Below, one piece after another: positions 9,184 to 17,664 of a stretch of 64,000 bases of DNA. Below the pieces are notes generated by a model, which was not told the origin of the DNA, did not search any database, and saw nothing but the letters and a program-made list of their open reading frames with translations. Origin of the DNA: Streptosporangiaceae bacterium (GTDB lineage: Bacteria > Actinomycetota > Actinomycetes > Streptosporangiales > Streptosporangiaceae); assembly GCA_025934375.1 (NCBI GenBank), contig JAICYD010000001.1, positions 1 to 64,000 of the forward strand, written 5' to 3'. The position numbers were made by a program, and so were the translations under genes. The number at the start of each line of letters is the position of its first letter. Position 1 is the stretch's first letter.

Positions 9184-10197
9184 ATGCCCAACGAGCCCGG
9201 CGTGCCCGCTGAGTTCGACCCCGAAGTCGCGGACGTGACCCAGCGCGTCCACGCCGGCGACCCGCGAGCGCTCGCGCGCGTCATTTCGTGGATTGAGAAC
9301 GGGGACCCGCGCGGTCGTTGGGCCATGGGGAGGATGAGAAGCGCAACCCCGGCGGAGGCGCAAGCGGCTGCCCGCGGCCCGGCCGCGTCCGGCGCCCGGG
9401 TGATCGGGCTGACCGGGGCGCCCGGATCGGGGAAGTCGACGACGACGAGCGCACTGGTGACAGCGCTGCGGGCGCGGGACGAGCGGGTCGCGGTGCTCGC
9501 CGTGGACCCGTCGTCGCCGTTCTCCGGAGGGGCGCTGCTCGGCGACCGGGTGCGGATGCAAGGCCATGCGACCGACCCGGGCGTGTTCATCAGGTCGATG
9601 GCCAGCCGGGGCCAGGTGGGCGGGCTGGCCGCCGCGACGCCGATGGCGGCCCGGGCCCTGGAGGCCGCGGGGTTCGACGCGATCCTGGTCGAGACGGTGG
9701 GGGTCGGGCAGGCCGAGGTGGAGATCGCGTCGGCGGCGGACTCGACGGTCGTGGTGGTCGTGCCCGGGATGGGGGATTCGATCCAGGCCGCCAAGGCGGG
9801 CGTGCTGGAGATCGCCGACGTGCTGGTGGTGAACAAGGCGGACCGGCCGGACACCCAGGCGACGGTACGGGACCTGCGGAACATGGTCGCGCTGTCCACC
9901 GCGGCGTGGAAGCCGCCCGTGGTGACGACGGTCGCGACGACCGCCGAGGGGATCGATGAGCTGCTCCGCCAGCTGGACCGGCATGCCGAGTGGCTGGAGA
10001 CCTCCGGCGAGCGTGACCGCCGCCGGATCGCCCGGGCACGAGATGAGGTGCTCGCGCTGGCGTTCGGCGTCGTCCGGGCCGGGCTGGGCGGGCCGCTGCT
10101 TGACTCGCTCGCGGCCCAGGTAGCTGACGGCGGCCTGGATGCGCACCAGGCCACCGAGAAGCTGCTGTCCTCGGTGGGTTACCGCACCCTGACGTAG
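9184..10197 (+). CDS. meaB: Methylmalonyl-CoA mutase-associated GTPase MeaB
   Basis: 337 residues of the G3E family (MeaB/ArgK). It loads and protects the adenosylcobalamin of methylmalonyl-CoA mutase. The P loop GAPGSGKS is at 78-85, followed by AVDPSSPFSGGALLGDRVRM, the switch motif ETVGVGQAEVE, the PGMGDSIQAAKAG segment and the guanine motif NKAD. The start at ATG 9184 gives the usual N terminus; an upstream in-frame start within thiolase would add Arg-rich sequence. No clear Shine-Dalgarno is seen, so translation may be coupled to the thiolase 11 bp upstream. No mutase genes (mutA/mutB) are in the window. Confidence 0.93.
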   Translation: MPNEPGVPAEFDPEVADVTQRVHAGDPRALARVISWIENGDPRGRWAMGRMRSATPAEAQAAARGPAASGARVIGLTGAPGSGKSTTTSALVTALRARDERVAVLAVDPSSPFSGGALLGDRVRMQGHATDPGVFIRSMASRGQVGGLAAATPMAARALEAAGFDAILVETVGVGQAEVEIASAADSTVVVVVPGMGDSIQAAKAGVLEIADVLVVNKADRPDTQATVRDLRNMVALSTAAWKPPVVTTVATTAEGIDELLRQLDRHAEWLETSGERDRRRIARARDEVLALAFGVVRAGLGGPLLDSLAAQVADGGLDAHQATEKLLSSVGYRTLT

Positions 10198-10283
10198 GCG
10201 GTGCCGGCCTGGCTTTTGTGAGGCTTGTTACTTATTTGGCGTGAACGCGGGCCATTGAAGCGGTTGCCGAGGTCCCCTGGAGG

Positions 10284-11690
10284 CTAGCTGCTGACCTTGT
10301 AGGCGGTCCATTGCAGGCCGCCGTCGAAGGTCATCCAGATCTCGTGCAGCGAGGTGTCCACGGGAACCGCTACTCCTTGGTTGTCGCCGGTCATGCCCAC
10401 GTAGCTGAACCCGCCCGGCAGCGAGGCGACCTGCTTCTCCTGGCCGGCGCTGGCCCTGATGTCTATGCCGCCCGACGTGGCCAAGATGATGGGCGCGCTC
10501 GGCGATCCCGACAGCGACGTGACGGCGCCGCTGCTGGTCGTGGATCCCCCGTTCGCCCAGGTGGCGCCGTCGTCGGTGGACGTGTAGACGGTGACGCCGG
10601 TGGGGCCGCCGGACGCTGCCTGGCGGTTGCAGGCGGCGACGAGCGAGCCTGTGGGCTTAACCCAGGTGAGCAGCTTGGTCAGCTGGCAAGGCGCCGACCC
10701 GACCTTCTGCCAGGAGCCGCTGGCCAGCGAGCCGGAGTACAGCGAGTCGTCCGGCCCGAGCAGCCAGCCGCGGCCGCTGCCGAGCACGAGGTACGCGCCG
10801 ACCCAGTTGCTGGCGCCGACGGTCAGCCCGGTAGTGGCGGAGCCGACCGGGGACCAGGCGTCCGCCGCGGCCGCGGCCGACTTGAGGGTGAAGCTGGTGC
10901 AGGAGTGCGGCTGAGCGGGATCGCCCACGTTCCCGTTCGGCGGGTCGTTGCTGCAGGTGGCGAAGACCGCGTACGCCTGCGTGCCCGCCGTCTCCAGGTC
11001 GATGACCTCCTGGCCATGGGTGTCAACCTGCGTCCAGGTGCTGCCGCGGTCGTGGGTGGACCACAGCTGCGGCCCGAATGCCCAGCCGTTGACGCCGTCC
11101 AGGAACCGGATGCCGGAGACGAGCTTGGTGCTCGGGGCCGGGACGCCGGTCCAGGTCCTGCCCCGGTCGTTCGTGCGAGCCATCGAGGTGCAGATCGTCG
11201 GGTCGGCGTTGGCGCAGGTACCTGGCGTGCCCGCCTGCCCGATCGTCCAGCCCTCGTAGGCCGAGACAAAGGTGACGGAGGTCGGCTGGAAGTTGGGGGG
11301 GACCGGACCGCCGCCCGCAGCGGTGACGCCCGACGCGCTGCCCGGCGTCAGCGTGCTGGCCGGCGTCGTGGGAGATGGTGACTTTGTCCGGCCGGGCGTC
11401 GGCGTGGCGGTGGGCGGGGTGGACAGCGCGTTCGGGGTTGGCGACGTCGACCCATTGCCGACGGCGACGCCGTTCTGGTGCGACGGGCTGAGGTGCCGGG
11501 CCATGACGGTCGGCACGGCGAAGACCGCCGCGGCCGCGACCGCGGCGGCCGACGTGAGCGTGACCGCGAGCTTGCGCAGCTTGCGCCGCCGGGCGCGCTT
11601 GTTGATCAGCTCGAACGTGCCCGCTGGCGGCGGCAGTGGTCGCACTTCCCGCCCCAGCCAGTCGTCGAGTCCGTCCCTACCTGGGGTCAC
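10284..11690 (-). CDS. Membrane-anchored Ycf48/BNR-type repeat protein, probable sigma-linked regulator
   Basis: 468 residues starting at GTG 11690, which overlaps the end of the sigma-factor gene by 14 bp, so translation is probably coupled. The short cytoplasmic N terminus (DWLGREVRPLPPPAGTFELI) is followed by Arg/Lys-rich sequence, one membrane segment at about 41-63, a Ser/Thr/Pro linker, and an exported region from about 130 with repeats such as AYEGWTIG, VNGWAFG, GRGWLLG and WTQV/WTGV, as in Ycf48 and BNR propellers. Many ECF sigma genes are followed by a membrane anti-sigma partner. No zinc anti-sigma HxxxCxxC motif is seen, so the anti-sigma role is inferred from the overlap and topology only. 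Confidence 0.75.
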   Translation of the reverse strand: MTPGRDGLDDWLGREVRPLPPPAGTFELINKRARRRKLRKLAVTLTSAAAVAAAAVFAVPTVMARHLSPSHQNGVAVGNGSTSPTPNALSTPPTATPTPGRTKSPSPTTPASTLTPGSASGVTAAGGGPVPPNFQPTSVTFVSAYEGWTIGQAGTPGTCANADPTICTSMARTNDRGRTWTGVPAPSTKLVSGIRFLDGVNGWAFGPQLWSTHDRGSTWTQVDTHGQEVIDLETAGTQAYAVFATCSNDPPNGNVGDPAQPHSCTSFTLKSAAAAADAWSPVGSATTGLTVGASNWVGAYLVLGSGRGWLLGPDDSLYSGSLASGSWQKVGSAPCQLTKLLTWVKPTGSLVAACNRQAASGGPTGVTVYTSTDDGATWANGGSTTSSGAVTSLSGSPSAPIILATSGGIDIRASAGQEKQVASLPGGFSYVGMTGDNQGVAVPVDTSLHEIWMTFDGGLQWTAYKVSS

Positions 11691-12330
11691 GTGCCTTCCC
11701 TCCCTTCGCCTTCCCGGGCTTGCGCTGTTCGCTACCCGACCCGCGGGCTTCCAACGCCTCCTTGAGCTTCGCCCTGGCATGGTACAAGTCGGCCTTGATC
11801 GTGCCATCTGGCCGCTTGAGCAGCACCGCGATCTCCCGGATGCCGAAACCCGCGTAGTAGTGCAGCAGGAACGGCTCGCGCAGCCGAGGGGGCAGCCCCT
11901 GGATGAGCTCCCGCACGTCCACGTCCTGGGCCGGGTCCGACGTCGGCTCCAGATCGCCACCGGAGGTCACGGCGCGCATGGCGCGGCGCTCCCGTTCCAT
12001 CTTGCGCCAGTGGTCGCGGACCAGGTTGGTCGCGATCATGTACAGGTAACTCTGCGGGCTGTCGAGGTTGCTCGGCTTGGTCCAGCGGGACAGCAGCCGG
12101 ACGAACGCCTCCGAAGCGATCTCGTGGGCCGTGTCGTCATCGTCGACCAGCCGCCGCACCCAGCCCGCGAGCTTGGGGTAGTTCTCGGTGAACAGTTGCT
12201 CCGGCGTGGTGCCGCGCGTCTTGCCCCGGTTGATGAGGAACGGGCCAGTGGAGCTGATGACATCCCAGCCGCCGCTGTCGCTCCCACCGGAGCCTGAGCC
12301 GGTTAGGCCGCCAGCCGAGTCGCCGCTCAC
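11677..12330 (-). CDS. ECF-type sigma-70 family RNA polymerase sigma factor
   Basis: 217 residues. Region 2 (FTENYPKLAGWVRRLVDDDD, then ASEAFVRLL and SYLYMIATNLVRDHWRK) and region 4 (ELIQGLPPRLREPFLLHYYA, then IREIAVLLKRPDGTIKADLY) are both clear, and region 3 is missing, as in ECF factors. GTG 12330 is preferred because GAGGGAGG lies 7 bases upstream; earlier starts would give a low-complexity leader. The C terminus is a Lys/Arg-rich tail. The next gene overlaps the 3' end and encodes a membrane protein with an outside propeller, so this looks like a signal-responsive pair. The target promoters are unknown. Confidence 0.88.
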   Translation of the reverse strand: MSGDSAGGLTGSGSGGSDSGGWDVISSTGPFLINRGKTRGTTPEQLFTENYPKLAGWVRRLVDDDDTAHEIASEAFVRLLSRWTKPSNLDSPQSYLYMIATNLVRDHWRKMERERRAMRAVTSGGDLEPTSDPAQDVDVRELIQGLPPRLREPFLLHYYAGFGIREIAVLLKRPDGTIKADLYHARAKLKEALEARGSGSEQRKPGKAKGGKARDPR

Positions 12331-12527
12331 CGGGCTGCCTCCCTCTTTCCAGCCTGTCCGTCGTGCCTGCTGCGGTGCCGTGGCGAACGCGGCCGGCACG
12401 ATACTCGCGGCATGCATCAATGGTTACCACGCATTCAGAAGCTGGCTAGAGGGTAGCGGCCCGGTCGACCCGAGCTATCACCTATGACGCCGGACAGCCT
12501 CCGCTGGTTGTGACCCTTTTCGCTGGC

Positions 12528-12920
12528 TCAGGCGGGGCTCGCGGTAGGCAGGCCAGCCTCGTGGGCCGCATCGAGCAGGCGCTTGTCGTAGGCCACGAAG
12601 GCCGACAGGTCGCGCTTGATGGCCAGGGCCGAGGCGAGGTGAATGGCGTCCGTCGGGCTGAGCCGCTGGGGCGGCAAGGTCGCGGCGTTGTCCAGGATCT
12701 CGGCGCTCAGCGACACCCGCCCGATCCGGCGGATGAGCCGCATCCCCCTGGGCAGCGCGCCCGGCTCGGCCTGCCAGATGGCGCGCAGCACCTCGGTCCT
12801 GTGCAGCGCGCTGGAGACGGCGGCCTGGTCTGCGTGCTCGGTCAGGTAGGCGGTCAGCGCCGCCGACTCCGGCTCGGTCAAGGCGAGCTTGACCAGCGCG
12901 GAGGAGTCGAGGTAGATCAC
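12528..12920 (-). CDS. PIN-domain toxin, VapC type
   Basis: 130 residues forming one PIN domain, the fold of metal-dependent RNases. The acidic residues expected for the active site are present: Asp5 (MIYLDSSALVK), Glu43 (TEVLRA), Asp91 (TDAIHLA) and Asp112 (AYDKRL). The GTG start overlaps the stop of the upstream antitoxin gene by 4 bp (GTGA). VapC toxins cleave tRNA or rRNA when freed from their antitoxin; the target here is unknown. It lies downstream of the sigma-factor block on the same strand but is separated from it by about 200 bp. Confidence 0.88.
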   Translation of the reverse strand: MIYLDSSALVKLALTEPESAALTAYLTEHADQAAVSSALHRTEVLRAIWQAEPGALPRGMRLIRRIGRVSLSAEILDNAATLPPQRLSPTDAIHLASALAIKRDLSAFVAYDKRLLDAAHEAGLPTASPA

Positions 12921-13306
12921 TGCCGGTCCCCCTCCCGGATCTGCCCGAGGACGTCGCTGGCAGTGGGCCGGCCGGGCGGCAGCGGCGGGTACGGCTCGAT
13001 GTCCAGCGGGCTTCCCGCGTCCTCGGCCCGCTCGATGACCCCGGCAGCGATCCAGCGCTCCAGCGGGCTGTCTGGCTCCTTGACCGGGATCATCTGCGCC
13101 ACCAGGCGGCCCCGGTTGGTGATGTCTACCGTGTGACCCCGCTCCACGAGGTCCACGTAAACGCTGGCGTGCTGCCGCAGTTCGCGGATGCCGATCTTCT
13201 GCGAGCCCACCGCGTGGTGCACGGGATCCGGCTGCAGCCGGTCCGGGCCTGACTTGCGCGGCCTGCCTCGTCGGGGGGCGCTCGTCCCCTCGCCATCGTT
13301 AGCCAT
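12917..13306 (-). CDS. Phd/YefM-type antitoxin with AT-hook-like N terminus
   Basis: 129 residues. A Phd/YefM-like domain spans about residues 36-85 (IGIRELRQHASVYVDLVERG, then VDITNRGRLVAQMIPV), the DNA-binding and dimerising part. Residues 90-129 (ERWIAAGVIERAED and on) would neutralise the toxin. The first 35 residues are an added basic segment with RRGRPRK at 12-18, an AT-hook-like motif rare in this family. The pair is typical VapBC in order and 4-bp overlap, and would repress its own promoter. An internal start near residue 34 would remove the hook, so its reality needs the start to be confirmed. Confidence 0.85.
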   Translation of the reverse strand: MANDGEGTSAPRRGRPRKSGPDRLQPDPVHHAVGSQKIGIRELRQHASVYVDLVERGHTVDITNRGRLVAQMIPVKEPDSPLERWIAAGVIERAEDAGSPLDIEPYPPLPPGRPTASDVLGQIREGDRQ

Positions 13307-13430
13307 GCGTGGACTGTAGCACGCGGAATGCTACGGTTGCGGGAATGCGCGGTTTGTGTCCGGAGCTGATTGGTGTGTGCCCGCAGAAGAAGCGGGCCAG
13401 GGAACCCTAAGTATTTGGCAGGATAGAGAT

Positions 13431-14387
13431 ATGCAACAGCCGCGGGACTTCTCCCTCTATGGTGCCGTCGACCTAGGCGCGCGTCAGGCCGCAGCGCAGC
13501 GCAAGGCTCAGGCCGCGCGCGCCGCCGCATCCGCGCCCGATGCTGGCGAGGATGGTGCCCCTGCCGGCGCCGAGGCGTCGGCCTTCGTCTTCGACGTCAC
13601 CGAGCAGACCTTCAACGCCGATGTGGCGCAGCGTTCGCGGACCACCCCGGTGATCATCGACTTGTGGGCGGAGTGGTGCGGCCCCTGCAAGCAGCTCAGC
13701 CCGGTGCTGGAGAAGCTCGCCAACGAGGCGAACGGCGCCTGGGTGCTGGCGAAGATTGACGTGGACGCCAACCCGCGCCTCGCCCAGGCGTTCCAGGCGC
13801 AGTCCATCCCGATGGTGGTCGCGATCATCGGCGGCCAGATGGCCGACGCGTTCCTCGGCGCGATGCCGGAGGCGCAAATCCGCCAGTGGCTGGACCAGGT
13901 GCTCTCGGTCGCCGATCAGCTTGGCGTCAGCACGGGAGCTCCCGGGCAGTCCGCGGAATCCGCCGCGGACGAGGTTCCCGCCGCCTACCGCGAGGCGCGC
14001 GAGGCCATGGAGGAAGGCGACCTGGACAACGCCGCCGCCATCTTGGAGAAGGCGCTGTCGGATGTCCCTGGCGACGCGGTCGCCAAGAGCTGGCTGACCC
14101 AGGTCAACCTCATGCGCCGGGTGAGCGGGTACGACCCGGCCTCAGCCAGCCGGGACGCGGCCCGGCGCCCCGATGACCCCGAGGCGCAGATCCGGGTGGC
14201 CGACATCGAGATCGCCTCCGGCCGTATCGAGGAGGCCTTCGACCGCCTGCTTGGCGTGATCAAGCGGACCTCGGGCGATGCCCGTAACCAGGCGCGGGTC
14301 CACCTGATCGAGCTGTTCGAGATCTTCCCGCCCGGCGACCCCGCGGTGAAAGCCGCGCGCTCCCGCCTGGCGACTCTGCTGTTCTAG
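13431..14387 (+). CDS. Tetratricopeptide thioredoxin (CnoX/YbbN-like co-chaperone)
   Basis: 318 residues. A thioredoxin domain at about 50-165 carries WAEWCGPCK with Cys83 and Cys86, and the cis-Pro motif QSIPMVV. The C-terminal part (about 190-318) is TPR-like helices (AAYREAREAMEEGDLDNAAA, then VADIEIASGRIEEAFDRLL), as in CnoX/YbbN, which pairs redox control with holding of chaperone clients. Unlike E. coli CnoX, which has SXXC, both active-site Cys are kept, so oxidoreductase activity is plausible. ATG 13431 follows AGGATAG. The first 45 residues are an Ala-rich tail. Starts upstream would lack a ribosome site. Confidence 0.88.
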   Translation: MQQPRDFSLYGAVDLGARQAAAQRKAQAARAAASAPDAGEDGAPAGAEASAFVFDVTEQTFNADVAQRSRTTPVIIDLWAEWCGPCKQLSPVLEKLANEANGAWVLAKIDVDANPRLAQAFQAQSIPMVVAIIGGQMADAFLGAMPEAQIRQWLDQVLSVADQLGVSTGAPGQSAESAADEVPAAYREAREAMEEGDLDNAAAILEKALSDVPGDAVAKSWLTQVNLMRRVSGYDPASASRDAARRPDDPEAQIRVADIEIASGRIEEAFDRLLGVIKRTSGDARNQARVHLIELFEIFPPGDPAVKAARSRLATLLF

Positions 14388-14398
14388 CGGCGGCCGCC

Positions 14399-14872
14399 CT
14401 AGCGGACCCGGGCCGGGGCCTCCGGTCCGGCGAGCAGCTCCAGTGACGGCAGGGCCGCCGCCAGGGCCGCGCGCTGCGCCGGGGTGAGCAGCAGGAGGTT
14501 CTGCGACAGCAAGGCGGTGTTCTCATCCCGCAGTCGCTCCATTGTCTCCCGGCCCAGCGCCGTGATGGCGATGGTGCTGGCGCGGGCGTCGCTCGGGTCT
14601 GGCTGCCGCGTCACGTAGTCGGCCTCTTCCAGCACGGTGACCAGCCGGGTGAGGGTGGAGGGGGCGATCCCCTCGGCGGCCGCCAGGTCGCCGAGCCGCA
14701 GCGGCCCGGACCGCTCGACGGTGGACAGCGCGGCCAGTTGGGTGGGGGTGAGCCCGGCCAGCTCATGGCGGCGCAGCCGGCGAGACAGCCGGGCGATGGC
14801 GACGCGCAGGCGCGTAACGTCGATCACCTCGGCCTGGTCCGCCGACGGCCGCAGCGTGGACTCCGTCGCCAT
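14399..14872 (-). CDS. MarR-family transcriptional regulator
   Basis: 157 residues. The winged helix-turn-helix is seen from about residue 20: LSRRLRRHELAGLTPTQLAA, SGPLRLGDLAAAEGIAPSTL, TRLVTVLEEADYVTRQPDPSDARAS-type wing, then a dimer helix. ATG 14872 gives a normal MarR length; an upstream frame open to 15001 adds an Arg-rich leader and is unlikely. It is divergent from the malic enzyme gene (start 15019), and the 146 bp between them should hold both promoters. Regulation of malic enzyme is possible from position only. It converges with the thioredoxin-TPR gene with an 11-bp gap. Confidence 0.87.
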   Translation of the reverse strand: MATESTLRPSADQAEVIDVTRLRVAIARLSRRLRRHELAGLTPTQLAALSTVERSGPLRLGDLAAAEGIAPSTLTRLVTVLEEADYVTRQPDPSDARASTIAITALGRETMERLRDENTALLSQNLLLLTPAQRAALAAALPSLELLAGPEAPARVR

Positions 14873-15018
14873 GAATGAAGGGTACGTCCTGCCCAGTACA
14901 ATCGTGGCCCTCCTCCCCCCACGGCCGGTGCCCGCGCCTCGCCGGCGGCGCCCGCGCGCTTCCGCCCGTGTGATGGCCATACCCTTGGTCGGGGCATCCA
15001 CGAAAGGCGGTTACCCGG

Positions 15019-16404
<1,386 letters not shown>

Positions 16405-16431
16405 GTCCGCGTCCAGATTCGCATTTACTCC

Positions 16432-16503
16432 GAAGAGTTTTCGATTCGCGAAGACTTTTTATAGTTATACGATGAAAACTCTTCCCAATCAGCTAAGTCT
16501 TCG
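16432..16503 (+). other. Interlocked inverted repeats, possible pseudoknot or terminator
   Basis: Arm A GAAGAGTTTTC (16432-16442) pairs perfectly with A' GAAAACTCTTC (16474-16484). Arm B CGAAGACTT (16449-16457) pairs perfectly with B' AAGTCTTCG (16495-16503). The order A-B-A'-B' is that of an H-type pseudoknot, with gaps of 6, 16 and 10 bases. A and B resemble each other. The segment is A/T-rich for this genome and lies 27 bp after the malic enzyme stop. Confidence 0.6.
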
Positions 16504-16655
16504 GGATAAGCCGTGACCGTGGTGACGGCAGTGCCGGGAGAGACGGGATGGCGGGCGCTCGGCCAAAGTGCCCGCACCGCCTCCGATGCCATCGCCAGAT
16601 CCAAGCCTGAGCCGACTTGTACCCCTCACTAGGCAGAGTCGCCGATGATTGTCAT

Positions 16656-17240
16656 ATGGATCTGAAGGGGCTCGATCCTCAGGCCGGACGGTTGCTCGTC
16701 GCCACGCCGCTGCTGGGGGATCCCAACTTCCGGCGGACCGTCGTCCTCGTCGTGGAGCATGAGGAAATCCAGGGGACTCTCGGCGTCGTCTTGAACCGCC
16801 CGACCAAGATCTCCGTCGACCAGGTGCTGGACCAGTGGACTGACGTGGTCACCGATCCCCCGATGGTGTTCAACGGCGGCCCGGTGGCCCGCAGCAGCGC
16901 CCTGGCCCTGGCCCTGGTGCCCGGCACCGATGAGCCCGTCGGATGGCGGGCCCTCGATGGCGCCCCTTCGCTGGCCCGCCTCGGGCTGCTCGACCTCGAC
17001 ACGCCGCCGAGCGTGCTCGCCCCGGCGATCCAGTCACTGCGCGTCTACGCCGGGTATGCCGGATGGTCGCCTGGCCAGCTGGAGTCCGAGATCGGCGAGG
17101 GCGCCTGGTACGTGGTCGCCGCCGAGCCGGGCGATGTCTTCGCCCCCGATCCGGATGCCCTCTGGCGTACCGTGCTGCGGCGCCAGGAAGGCGACCTCGC
17201 GTTCCTCGCCACCTACCCGGAAGACCCGACCCAGAACTGA
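16656..17240 (+). CDS. YqgE/AlgH family protein (DUF179)
   Basis: 194 residues with the whole DUF179 fold. Family motifs include AGRLLVATPLLGDPNFRRTV, VVLVVEH, GTLGVVLNRPT, FNGGPV, and near the end RVYAGYAGWSPGQLESEI and GAWYVV. The biochemical function of this family is not settled; AlgH was linked to alginate control in Pseudomonas. ATG 16656 gives the standard N terminus; an upstream start at 16617 adds 13 residues. No good ribosome site is seen, so the message may be leaderless. The neighbour downstream is a DUF3039 gene, then a helicase. Confidence 0.9.
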   Translation: MDLKGLDPQAGRLLVATPLLGDPNFRRTVVLVVEHEEIQGTLGVVLNRPTKISVDQVLDQWTDVVTDPPMVFNGGPVARSSALALALVPGTDEPVGWRALDGAPSLARLGLLDLDTPPSVLAPAIQSLRVYAGYAGWSPGQLESEIGEGAWYVVAAEPGDVFAPDPDALWRTVLRRQEGDLAFLATYPEDPTQN

Positions 17241-17261
17241 GAAAAATGCGGACCGGCGGGG

Positions 17262-17297
17262 GCGCCCGGTCTTCCGGAGGCGCCCGGTCTTCCGGAG
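17262..17297 (+). repeat. Two 18-bp tandem repeats after the YqgE gene
   Basis: The unit GGCGCCCGGTCTTCCGGA is present twice exactly, followed by a partial third copy (GGCGCC). Each unit could fold on itself weakly. It lies 21 bp after the stop of the YqgE gene and about 105 bp before the DUF3039 start. Confidence 0.75.
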
Positions 17298-17403
17298 GCG
17301 CCGTTTCCATTGTCGGCGCGACAAACTGTGGCCGGGCATTTTCGCGACTCTTGGCGGCTCGTCCCCCCGGCCGCGCTGCCCGGGAGGCGGTAAACTAGCC
17401 GCC

Positions 17404-17664
17404 GTGAGCAACACCGAAGTCATGTCAGACGGCGACCTGAAGGTCCACGAGGACATCAGGGTCGACACGTCCCACGGCGATCACGAGCGGTTCGCGCACT
17501 ACGCGGACAAGAACCAGATCACCGAAAGCTCCGTCTTCGGCACGCCCATCCGCGCGATCTGCGGCAAGGTGTGGGTGCCGAGCCGGGACCCGAAGAAGTT
17601 CCCGCTCTGCCCTGAGTGCAAGGAGATCTACGAGTCGCTGCCCGGCGGCGACGGCGAGGAGTGA
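17404..17664 (+). CDS. DUF3039 domain-containing protein
   Basis: 86 residues, one DUF3039 domain. The C-terminal half carries the actinobacterial signature ICGKVWVPSRDP followed by FPLCPECKEIYE, with three Cys (one in CGK and two in CPEC) that may bind zinc. The acidic N terminus precedes HGDHERFAHYADKNQ. Function is unknown. GTG 17404 is used; ATG 17422 is an alternative. Its stop overlaps the GTG start of the helicase gene by 4 bp (GTGA), so the two are translationally coupled, which hints at a joint role in nucleic acid metabolism. Confidence 0.88.
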   Translation: MSNTEVMSDGDLKVHEDIRVDTSHGDHERFAHYADKNQITESSVFGTPIRAICGKVWVPSRDPKKFPLCPECKEIYESLPGGDGEE

